Assembly: GCA_015227615.1 (NCBI GenBank)
Contig: JAALGZ010000033.1
Coordinates: 310,001 to 374,000 of the forward strand
From: Labyrinthula sp. Ha
Lineage: Eukaryota; Sar; Bigyra; Labyrinthulida; Labyrinthulaceae
Reading direction: 5' to 3'
Length of the DNA: 64,000 bases
Shown here: positions 43,139 through 52,928 of the stretch, in pieces
Layout: each line of letters starts with the position of its first letter
Position numbering within the stretch: position 1 is the first letter of the stretch
Made by a program: the position numbers and the translations under genes
Notes under the pieces: generated by a model
What the model was told of the DNA's origin: nothing
The model's input: the letters and a program-made list of their open reading frames with translations, nothing else
The model's database searches: none

Positions 43139-46100
43139 AGAACTTCATCGAGGAATTGACTTAAGATTTTTGAAGATTTTTCTGAGGAACTGAGCATCCT
43201 CAATGAGTTCCCTATTGAGAACTTCGAAGTTTCTGGATAGTTTGCTTTGGATCCTAAAACCTTCGAAAATTTTTGGAGGGTAGGTTTGACTACCACGATC
43301 CTCCTTTCCTCAATGAGGAAATTTCATTACTCTACACCCCTAATTGTTATTTTGCCAGTCGCTTTTCCAAGCAATAGAGAATATGACAAATTATTTTCTG
43401 TGACAGAAAAAAAGCCAGATTTAATACATATGTGTTTACTTTGCGTGATTCTCTAGTTAAGTTTTGGCGTTACCAGAATTTTCTGCAAGATAAACACATA
43501 AGATCAATACTATCCAACGTTAACGAACCTTTCAGACATATAGTTTCGCTTCACTATAAGCGCATACTTTCTCAGAGATGTCTTAACAAAGATACACTGA
43601 TAACATCTGACCTATGTACGAGGAATAATTATCATTTCTAATGCTGTAAGCTACTCTAGTTTCACTTGAGATATAAAATCCAGAGCATATCTAGTTTAAC
43701 AAAATAAATTAGGGCTAAGCATGGTTTTTGCTTTCAGATCGAGAATATCTCCCATTTCAATTAGAACTTTCTAGCTAGAGAAAAAGGTAGTTCTTAAACT
43801 GAAGCTGCTTAGTAAATATTCGGAACTAGTTTCTTGCAAGCAGTCACATTATTCACCTTAAAGTCTTAGCATTCTGATACGGGAAATCAGTTTAATATAA
43901 TTATTTGATTCTAACTTACTAAAATTTCAGGAGCAGGATGCATTTTTACCATAACCAAGTGAAAAGTCGTGTCTTATATTATATTGTCAAGATACGAAGG
44001 GGTGGTATTATTCTTTTTGGTTCATCGAGCCATACTTATGGCTTGAAACAAAAAACCAAAGACTGCACAGATGCAGTGAAACAATAAATTTAGTGGTTGT
44101 TTGCGACTGTATATCTTTTAGTCGATCGACTGTTTAGGAAATAACCCTATTTTTTCGTTAAAGATATTGCAAACGACAGGATGCAAATGATCAACAATTT
44201 TAAGTCTAGATTTCAGTTGAATCAGCATGAATTATGATTTGCACCAGATTTGATAATACTTTTTAAAAGTTATTTGATGATTATTTTGATGATGATTATC
44301 AATAAGAGAATTGGAATTTTGTTTCGTAGCATATGATTCTATTTCAATTCTGATTAGCAAATGACTATCAACGTGAAATTGGATCACAAGACCCTGTGCC
44401 TTATTGCTAAAAATTGTTGTATCAATGATGCACCGTATAAAAACCCAAATACAAGACCACATTACCCTGGAATATTTTGGTAGTAGGATTCTGCTAGACC
44501 AGATGACCCATTTTCTGAAGGTTTTCATACAGGTCAAATGTGAAGAATTACTTTTCTTTATTATTAAGATCACGGACAGATGTCACAGTTTTGCATTGAT
44601 GACTATAGAATTATCAATCGGAATGGTTTTAAAAATATCTGAATTTATTAATCAAAAATATATTAGCAAAAAAAATGATATATTATTAATAAGTCAAATC
44701 CGATCCCAAATTATGACATATGATCTGTAGTTGAAAATTTAGGTCACATTGTGGATAGGTCTTGCTTTCGCCCTAAACAGAATCTATTGTATTTTCATTC
44801 TGTCAGTTTTAGCTAACCACTATTAGCACTAAGAAAATCTTAACTGATAATAAAATTAATAGTTATAACGGTAAGCGCGATTATCCCGTCAATTTTTTGT
44901 GATCCCGATATATTTCCCGTGTTGTTACTTTCAACTCATAGTTTTGTTCTTTATATGTTTCACTTTGTTTTTACAGGCAGTAATATTTTCAGTTTTCAGA
45001 CCAAGCTTTGAAAGTGTTTCTGACAGATCATTCTTATATTCTTCAGATTTAAGCAGTTTAAGATAGTTTTCTTTCTATGGTTTTCATGTCAGCTTGTATT
45101 TTCAATGATACATGTGAAACTTATGTGACCATTCTTTATATAAATTTTCAAAATTATAAAAAATTAAATGCCATTTCCAAGTATTGCTATTGCTATCTCT
45201 TCGCTTATAAAAGGTAACCTGAGATTAAGAGCGTTTTGTTTCGCTTGGGACAACAAATTCCACCAAATTTTGGGGCATCAAAATTATATCATTTACAAAA
45301 CACCGAAGAAATAAGTTACACCATCTCTGTACACTCTTAGATTTAGCTGTTATGTTAAATCTATCCCTTAAATAGAATAATAGTGTTTTACTGTTTTGGT
45401 CATTACGGGGTGATGATAACTATATCAACAATTTTTCCAAAAATGTGGTACAATGGCTACATAATCTCAAATTGCCTTTTAACTCTTCTACAAAACTCAA
45501 AATATATTTTAAACTTAGCCCAACAAACAGTCGTATAAAACTTAAAGGATTGAAACAATATATAACATAAATAATCAATGATTACTGATAGTAACGCATA
45601 GAGGATTTCTTAAGTTTTGTCACTAAATCTTCCTCAAATATAATATTAAGACCCAACATGTTTTTCAAATTTAAAAAAGCTTTCCAACTTTATGTTTTTT
45701 CAAGGTAGGGATGGGTGCTTTAAACCCTGAAAAAGCTTACTTCTAAGGGTCCGTTTAACTAAGCTTACAGATCTCTAAGAAACATACATTCAAACGTAAC
45801 ATCATGAAAAACAACGTTATAGATGATTTGATTCCTCTCATACCCTAGAAATTTAACATGCCCAACTTTCTAAACCTATTCTCAAAGGTTTTATATCCTG
45901 GTTAACTGTAACTGAGCTAAACTTTACTCAGAAAAGTCAAGTGTTGAAAGTTTGCACATCTTAAAATACGAAATCTCTCAGTTTTCTATGGTTTCCTAAA
46001 TTTTTAAACTAAGCAGCTTTTAAAAAATAATAAACAAGGCCTAATAATTTTAAAATAGTTTTTGAGGATATTCCAAACCTTGTTTATAAAAAAAGTCGAT

Positions 46101-47211
46101 ATTGGGGTAAAATCCTGTTTTTCTCAACTTCAACCCGTGTAATACCTCAAGAAATACATGTCTAGAGCATGAACATACCTCACAAGTTGAAAGAACAGCT
46201 GAATTTAGGTCTAGAATCCGATTAGTTTGAGAATTGCAGTATTCTGTACAGACTTCCTAACAATGTATCCTACTTCTAAGATCTCAGTAACTCAGGAAAA
46301 GGATACTCTTAAATGACAAACACTCCTGAGAGGGTGATACCTAGTAACGAAATATTTTTAACAATATTTCTTAAGTGAAGGTATATGCATCTATAGCTCC
46401 CTTCCTATTTTTAAACGAGCAAAACTCAAAAATTTTCATTTATCCAGTGTCAAAGGTATTAAAATTAAATTCAGGTGAACTCAAAGTGAACTGCAATGTA
46501 TTTACTGCCCATGTTAGAGTGCGTGAAATGGAATATAGCTAGACTCTAACCTTATTTAATACCCATTTAAGTGGCCTCAAACAGTAACTGTCTAGGTTTG
46601 AAATATTTAATAGTTTTAATAATACAAACGTCTGTCATATTATTGCACTCTCCAATATAAGAATGTGTGTTCTTTGTCTTACTCCTGATAAAGTGCTCAT
46701 TGGCTAAAATAACCTGGTAGAAGAGTAAAACTGGTAATTTAGAGAGGTTTTTCATCTTGGTTTCATCTTGAAAGTCGTATGATGTGCGTGGCTTTGCCTG
46801 TTTAAGACAAGAGAGTGTCAATCTTAAAACCTTGCACGCAATTGTGTTCTTCATGTTTTAGAAGTGACGTTTCAACTGTTTCTATGTACAAGCATTAATT
46901 TCCCCCAGTACTTGTTTATGACATTTTTCTTAGTTTCGCTTGGTTTATACTTCAACCAGAGATGTTAATTCTAGAGTTTGGGGATTTCCCCAAGAAACTG
47001 AAACGCGTCGATACTATTCATATTTATCGTGATTCCCGTTATTCCCGTTTAACGATTGATAATTAAATTCACTTAACAGTAGTAACGGTAGAACTTTTAA
47101 CATATAGCGAACGACTAATGCGGCTATGAGGGATCTGATAATGAACTCTATTTGTTGACTCCATGTAGTCTGTTCTTTTGTATTTGGATGACTTCTATTC
47201 TATATGCTTGT

Positions 47212-47480
47212 CTTATAGAACCCAGGCAACAGGTATTTTAGTCCCACAAGGCAAGAACCGCGCACTAAAGACTTATCTTGTAAAGTATATTTCAGAAATT
47301 GAGCAGGGAATGTCTTTAATTGAACCCGAAATGATCCCAGCATTGTTACCACAGATGGAAAAATACCACAATATCACCAAATTCCACCCCCATTAGGAAG
47401 AGCCAGTATTACAAAGGAATGATGCCCCAGCGAATGACCTGAAGCCACCGATTGTGATATTCTTTGAAACTTTCATTCAT
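47212..47480 (+). pseudogene. coding-like remnant, unidentified
   Basis: A plus-strand frame beginning just after an acceptor-like TCTTATAG reads TQATGILVPQGKNRALKTY, then SLIEPEMIPALLPQMEKY and, past an interruption, EEPVLQRNDAPANDLKPP. The composition is strongly protein-like, but no start, family or further exons were found. It may be an orphan exon or a remnant. Confidence 0.35.
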
Positions 47481-49328
47481 GTTTATATCATTCATTAACA
47501 CTAATGAATATAGTTTCTTTGTTGCCTTTCTTACTAGACATTTGAAAAAGAATAAATTCTTATTTATTAACAACTGGGTCTGGAAATTGATCTGTTGGCA
47601 CTCACCAACTTTTTCTCACTCTTAGCACCCGTAAACAATGGGTCCAGCTATGGAAGGTATCCAGGTTCCAGTATTTGAAGTAACATTCTTGCCGCTGAGA
47701 ATGCGGCAAATGGTAATGGTACAAAGCCATAGCTCATAACACAACTTACTATTGTTCCAAAAGCATACATTCATGTCCAACATGAAAAATTATTTAGATA
47801 AACCTTCGGAGAAACAATACTAGAAAGTTAATTATAGTTTGTTATCTTTCTTTAAAACATAGACTAGCAAAAAAGCTCTGGCTTCCCATTTTCCTCCCTA
47901 TGCGGTTATTAACTTCATTATATAGATTCTTGAAGTTGAAAATTTAAAAGGTGAATACCGACTTTCCTGGATATATTCAAAGTGTTCTTAATTGCCCACG
48001 ATATAGTATTGTGCGTTGAGTTCAATTTTTTTAGGAGAAACATTGGCCCACATAATATAAACAGGCCACAGAATCTTGCTCTATTTGCTCTGTAGTGAAA
48101 AATATGCCTGACCCACAGGAATGATCAGAATAATCTGTATTTATGCTACGGCATCAAAAAGCTGTGAAGCTTGTTTCTGCATTGTTATTTTTCTGCATAA
48201 TTTTACTTTGGAGCTGTTCTTAGTACGAATATACGTCAAAGGTGAAAGGTATGCTAAAGAATCCTACTGAAATCATATATGAGAAACTGTAATCCTGTTC
48301 AGCCCCCAAGTTTTCAAAGAAGGTTACATTACCTCAACTATTTTGTCCTCAAGAGCATTGCGAAGAATAATGGTACTGGCTGTCTGCCTTCGTTACTTAA
48401 TACTCAAAGGACAGTAAATGAAAACTTCATTTCTACAACTTCTTATTAGCTGAGCTATTGCAGAGTTAATACCTGTTTATTTAGATTTCAGCGTCGATCT
48501 CTTTGTGTAATCATGCTTTAACTTTCTATCTATCACCCTGCCTTAACCTTGGAAGGCATCTAAGAAGTGAATGACCTGAAATGATTTTTCAAGCGTGTTC
48601 ATTATAATGCAGGAGTTCTCATCAGGGTTGGCCTTGCTCTTGCTCTTGTAACATCATACAATTCCGTAACTACTCTAATGAGAAAAAAACAAGCATTGAG
48701 TAATGAGGTTTTAAACGGTCAAATCCAATTACGAGGACAAAAATCGCGAGGAAAGTCCTCGTTATATTTGTTTTTAAGGACGGTAACAAAAACTACTTAA
48801 GTTGGCAAACTACTTGTTCAGCTTAGGCCTTGGCTTCATCTGTGAATAATTGACATTCCACACTATTCTTGAAAAAACTTCAGGTTTTCAGCAAAAGCTT
48901 TGCTAAATCAAAGCATAGCCTGTAAAGATTCTACACCATTTCCAAAATATTTTATTAAGTTAAGAACCCCCAGGGTTTCACTAAGGCTTAGTAGTAGGTT
49001 TCGGGTTTTCATAACATAGTCTTTTAGAAATAGTTTATTTCTTTTTCGTTTCTTGTTAATTTTGTACTTATTTCTAATTACGGCCAGAAAAAGACCAAAT
49101 AGAACATTATCTCCTAGTAAATCCAGGAATATATTCATTTACCTAAGTATACAGCATACTCCCATTTCTTTTCGCTGTTATTATAATTATGACCGACTCT
49201 ATTGCGCTTCCGCATAAATACGGGTTCCGAAACGGAAAGTGAAACCTATCCGTTACTAGAATTTGAAAAAGTAACTTCAACGAAAAGAAAATCCGACTGA
49301 AAGTAGATTGAGAAATAGTAAAAGAAAA

Positions 49329-50663
49329 ATGGTTAAGTATGGATCAACTGATAGATGTGTAGTATGTAATAAACTAGTGGGCTTTGCTGAGGCTGTATAT
49401 CACGATGATAAAGTATATCATCAGAACCATTATAGATGTGAAAGTTGCAACAAGAAACTGGCTAGGGGTCTGGGATTAACAAAAGGAGGAAAGATGTATT
49501 GTCACAATTGCCATAGGAAAGCTGGTAAAGCTTTTAACCCGAAGATCAAGAACATTGAGAGAAAAAGGGAAACACTGAGAAAAGTCGTTGCTCCAAGGCA
49601 ACCAGCTTTTGCTCATAGAGCAACCATTAAGAGAAGCAAGAAAGACGCTCCAAAGCCTTACTCTGAAAAAACTCGAAAACAGAAGACAGTATTGGATGCC
49701 GGTAAAAGATTACATGAGTTTGAAGTAGCCATTTTTAATGGTTCAAGTGTTGATGAACTAAAGACATACCTTGAGCTTGGAGACGTAGATGTATCAACTT
49801 GGAATAAGAAAACTTTCGAGAGTTTGCTGCTCGAAATTAAAGAAGGAAGAAGTGAACTGGGGTATGATGCAGATGGAAGGGCTCTTAGAGTTGCGTCCGT
49901 TGTGAAAGTCTTCATCCAAGATGTCTTCAATGGCTTACTCTTATTGAACCCACTTAATTCTGAAGGTTCTGTGAAGGCTACACCTGGGAATAAAGCTGGG
50001 AACCGAAAGCACTTGGCTGAAACTCAGTTCGAAAATAATATTTATCCTGGAGTAGTAGATTTTATGGATTTCAATTTCGGAGTTGATTTCTCAGCGACGG
50101 GTGATGTGTCGGAAAACGCTTATGCAGGATTATTTGAGTATCTTGGTTTCGCTAAGCCTTCATCTGGTCGAAATTCTGTAAAGATCAAAGCCGGAAGCTC
50201 AATGTTTGAGGTTCCTGGAGCTATTATTCCAGAAACTACGTTTACACTAAATGAAACAGCGCAACAAGCTGCGGCTAGGCTGTTTGGTACAAGAATTGGT
50301 CAAGGAAATGTTTCCCCAAGGATGTTCTCGAAGCAAGTACATAAAGTTGTTAAGACGCATTTGAGCAAGAGCTTCAAGAATCTGAACTCTGAGTACCACA
50401 TTTATAATGTTACGATGAAAACCCAGTTGATTACCGGCTTACAAAAAAAACTTCCAATTGGAAAAGCAGCATCGTTTGATCTTGGAAGTGGTGCCAAGAC
50501 AACCCGTTGGTATATATGGGCCAAGGAAGGTGATGACATTGGAACAGTTGTTGACATGTTAAATTCCTCTGGACTCTCTGGTTTTGAACGCGAGTTCATT
50601 TCTTCACACTTCGACGAGGTTGCGAAAGCTGAGTTTGCAATCGCAAAAAGATGGAAGAACTAG
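49329..50663 (+). CDS. LIM-domain protein with unidentified C-terminal region
   Basis: Single exon, 444 residues from the ATG at 49329. One LIM domain occupies residues 10-61 with C10-x2-C13-x17-H31-x2-H34-x2-C37-x2-C40-x17-C58-x2-C61, a double zinc finger for protein binding. A basic linker (about 75-125, KIKNIERKRETLRK, KRSKKDAPKPYSEKTRKQK) follows and could serve as a nuclear signal. Residues about 128-444 form a well-ordered region I do not recognise (NIYPGVVDFMDFNFGVDF, AAARLFGTRIGQGNVSPRMF, TRWYIWAKEGDDIGTVVDM). Its 3' end faces the RRN3-like gene 233 bp away. The LIM call is sure; the role (actin-linked or nuclear adaptor) is not. Confidence 0.9.
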   Translation: MVKYGSTDRCVVCNKLVGFAEAVYHDDKVYHQNHYRCESCNKKLARGLGLTKGGKMYCHNCHRKAGKAFNPKIKNIERKRETLRKVVAPRQPAFAHRATIKRSKKDAPKPYSEKTRKQKTVLDAGKRLHEFEVAIFNGSSVDELKTYLELGDVDVSTWNKKTFESLLLEIKEGRSELGYDADGRALRVASVVKVFIQDVFNGLLLLNPLNSEGSVKATPGNKAGNRKHLAETQFENNIYPGVVDFMDFNFGVDFSATGDVSENAYAGLFEYLGFAKPSSGRNSVKIKAGSSMFEVPGAIIPETTFTLNETAQQAAARLFGTRIGQGNVSPRMFSKQVHKVVKTHLSKSFKNLNSEYHIYNVTMKTQLITGLQKKLPIGKAASFDLGSGAKTTRWYIWAKEGDDIGTVVDMLNSSGLSGFEREFISSHFDEVAKAEFAIAKRWKN

Positions 50664-50896
50664 ATGGCAACTAGTCTAGTTATTTGCTAGGTTATTTTTG
50701 GATAGTTATTCTGGATTTTGTATTTCACGTGAAACCAATTGAATTTTAAATTTTTCATTACACAGGGTTTCCCTCTATCAGAAGAACAAGAGGGTGTGTA
50801 TTATGCTTATCAACTTATAGTCTCTTCTCTACACTCAGAATAAATTAAGAAGCTACCTCCAAAACAGTTACAAGTATGTCCCGCTCTAAAGTATTT

Positions 50897-52852
50897 CTAC
50901 GAATACAGGAAATTTGAGCTATCCGAAGCTAGGGAGGAGATATAATCAGGAATAATGTCTATAGAAGTTTCAGATATGAGAGATCCATGTACTTGGTCTA
51001 ATCTATTTCTCTTGGCCCTAGCAATCGGGGTGCCAAGTTCCCCTATGTTCATCCTATACTCTACTTTGTCCGATGATATACTTATATCAGAAACAACAGA
51101 AGAATCATCAACCTCGTTTTCAACAACTGGAAGATTTATTTCTATACTTCGTATACTCCCCAAATCAAACTCTTCCTCATCTTCCGTTTCTTCTACTCCA
51201 TAGTCTTCAAGGTACTCCCTTGTCTTGACGAAATCCTCTCTAAGTTGAGCATCATCATACACATCATAGTTTAGGACATTAGTCTTCTGTCTATACTTTG
51301 CACTCGGAGATTTGCTGTTCAGTGATAGCTTCAGCTTCTTCTCTAGAGCACGTAAATTAACAGCATCAGAATCTAGGAACTCAAATGGATTAGCTGTTTT
51401 CCCTAATATAGTTTGCCATGAATACATCTGCCCAGCAAAAAAAGGATCTTTGAAAAGAGACTGCTCTATTATGTTCTCGCGTGCTGATACTATGGTAGCA
51501 ATGCAAGACCAGGTACATAGATATTCTTGGTGTAGAGAACACATCTCTTGCTCAATTTTATATCTTGTCTTGTCTACATCTTGAATAAAGTTAGTAACAG
51601 AATATTGACATACGAAAGCAAGCAGATTTTTGAGAACCCAATTGACTACTTTAGAGTGAACACCAGAGTACTCAGAACATAGTAGGTATGTAACAAGCAA
51701 TAAACTTTTCTCCCACTGTTTTGAATCATTAATATTTTCATTTTGATTACTGAATAAGGAATACTCTAAAATATTCTTCACTAATCCAGCACTTGCTTTA
51801 TTATAGTATTTTGAATCAACAAATTCATCTTGTTTGGCTTTTTTGCTAAAAAAAAGAACAAAAAAAGGGTAGATTCGTTCAATTTCACCACCTTGAGCAA
51901 AATAACTTTTCAATAAAACTTGATACACATTCAAAACGTGGAAAAAAGAATCCTCGTTGGTAACATAAAACGAAAGGAGTCGTCGATGTAATAAAAGAAA
52001 AAGGCTATCAAGAAGTACTAACTTAGAGCCATGAATTTTGTTCAAAAAAAAGTGTGCTAATATCTGCCAAATCTGCATCTTAAAAGTTGTTGGTAGAGCA
52101 TAGTCTAAAAGATTTGTCACTTCGTTAAAATAAGACCAGATTACTCTATTTGGCTTGTTTTTAGCTGTTGGAAAATTAAGAGTAAATATTCTAGAAAGAA
52201 TGTCGCTGAAAGAAGGGTTTATTCTGAGAAGGTCTTGAATGCAACCGTGTACAACAAAACTTAGAGATTTATCTAAAGTAGGTTGTTCCGGGTTGTCGCT
52301 GATAAATGCTTTTACAAGACAATTAAAAACCGGGTTTGCAAATGAGGGATTCGATGCAACAAGAGCTTTAAGGAAGGAAACAAAAGAGAGACACACAGTA
52401 GAATCCACCCCGCGGAAGTCAAAGCAGAAGAGCATCGTGAAGAGAGCTTCGAAATGTGTCTCCAATGGGTATTGGGACAGTAAGTTTATGTTTTTTTTCA
52501 GAGCTACGAAAATTAGGTACTGCTCTCTGGGGTTTTGACATAAGGTGAGATTTTGGAGGAGTTGGGTGTATTTTGGAGAAGATGTTAAGTTTTCGTTTCT
52601 TGCGCCATATGGCTGGTTGTCGGCCTGAATCTTAGAGGAAAGGGCTTTTTTAAAGGTTTTTGTGGTTTTGTCGAGGTAAAGTTTTTCCTTTTCGTTTAAT
52701 TGAACTAGTTTTGGTTGAACTGAGGCTGTTTTGGGAGACATTATCTCCAATGGTTCTTGGCGTTTGTTTTTCTGTCGTCTTGTTTTTGGGTTTGATGCAG
52801 TTTGCGTAGGTTCTTGCAAATTTCTCATAAACTTTCTAAATGCCAACCGCAT
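50897..52852 (-). CDS. RRN3: RRN3/TIF-IA-like RNA polymerase I initiation factor
   Basis: Single-exon 651-residue protein. RRN3 bridges RNA polymerase I to the rDNA promoter machinery in the nucleolus. The assignment rests on segment-by-segment resemblance to the RRN3 HEAT-repeat fold: a helical repeat region (FLKALVASNPSFANPVFNCL; CIQDLLRINPSFSDILSRIF then a YFNEVTNLLDYAL helix), FFVLFFSKKAK, a later LHQEYLCTWSCIATIV segment, and NPFEFLDSDAVNLRALEKKL matching the NPLD...FDP..L+ motif. The C-terminal 130 residues are acidic and Ser-rich, as in RRN3. The N-terminus is basic. Similarity is remote; another HEAT-repeat ribosome-biogenesis factor (MAK21/CBF type) is the main alternative. Confidence 0.62.
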   Translation of the reverse strand: MRLAFRKFMRNLQEPTQTASNPKTRRQKNKRQEPLEIMSPKTASVQPKLVQLNEKEKLYLDKTTKTFKKALSSKIQADNQPYGARNENLTSSPKYTQLLQNLTLCQNPREQYLIFVALKKNINLLSQYPLETHFEALFTMLFCFDFRGVDSTVCLSFVSFLKALVASNPSFANPVFNCLVKAFISDNPEQPTLDKSLSFVVHGCIQDLLRINPSFSDILSRIFTLNFPTAKNKPNRVIWSYFNEVTNLLDYALPTTFKMQIWQILAHFFLNKIHGSKLVLLDSLFLLLHRRLLSFYVTNEDSFFHVLNVYQVLLKSYFAQGGEIERIYPFFVLFFSKKAKQDEFVDSKYYNKASAGLVKNILEYSLFSNQNENINDSKQWEKSLLLVTYLLCSEYSGVHSKVVNWVLKNLLAFVCQYSVTNFIQDVDKTRYKIEQEMCSLHQEYLCTWSCIATIVSARENIIEQSLFKDPFFAGQMYSWQTILGKTANPFEFLDSDAVNLRALEKKLKLSLNSKSPSAKYRQKTNVLNYDVYDDAQLREDFVKTREYLEDYGVEETEDEEEFDLGSIRSIEINLPVVENEVDDSSVVSDISISSDKVEYRMNIGELGTPIARAKRNRLDQVHGSLISETSIDIIPDYISSLASDSSNFLYS

Positions 52853-52865
52853 TTTGATTTAGATT

Positions 52866-52887
52866 TTTTTGACATATGTGTCAAAAA
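52866..52887. promoter_or_regulatory. perfect 9-bp-arm inverted repeat upstream of RRN3-like gene
   Basis: TTTTTGACA, loop TATG, TGTCAAAAA, ending 13 nt from the RRN3-like ATG at 52852. Transcribed in the leader it would form a hairpin; as DNA it offers two TTGACA half-sites. A weaker relative, TTGACACATGTGGCAA, lies near 53873. Confidence 0.5.
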
Positions 52888-52915
52888 CACACGGCATTCT
52901 ATTGGTCAAATTTTA

Positions 52916-52928
52916 AATTGCCCAAAAT
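52916..52928 (+). promoter_or_regulatory. 13-mer AATTGCCCAAAAT upstream of RRN3-like gene
   Basis: Identical to the elements before UBC9 and the SDR at 11603. It lies 63 nt upstream of the RRN3-like ATG, on the strand opposite to that gene. Confidence 0.5.

Larger units (their letters stand above)
42923..49328. other. long desert upstream of two genes
   Basis: About 6.4 kb without an intact gene. It includes the shared upstream block at 43116-43138, a TTTCCTCA-A-TGAGGAAA palindrome (43305-43321) and a coding-like plus-strand remnant at about 47212-47480. Two overlapping opposite frames at 44232-44730 (113 and 108 codons) are the longest here but show no family features. Confidence 0.5.

Noticed and set aside
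44232-44730. Overlapping opposite frames of 113 and 108 codons
   Set aside because: They overlap on opposite strands, one lacks an ATG start, and neither shows motifs or coding-like composition.
46976-46996. GGGGATTTCCCC palindrome (kappa-B-like)
   Set aside because: A single isolated copy far from any gene; likely chance.
49308-49328. Upstream extension of the LIM gene to 49308
   Set aside because: It would start at TTG; the ATG at 49329 places the LIM domain normally.
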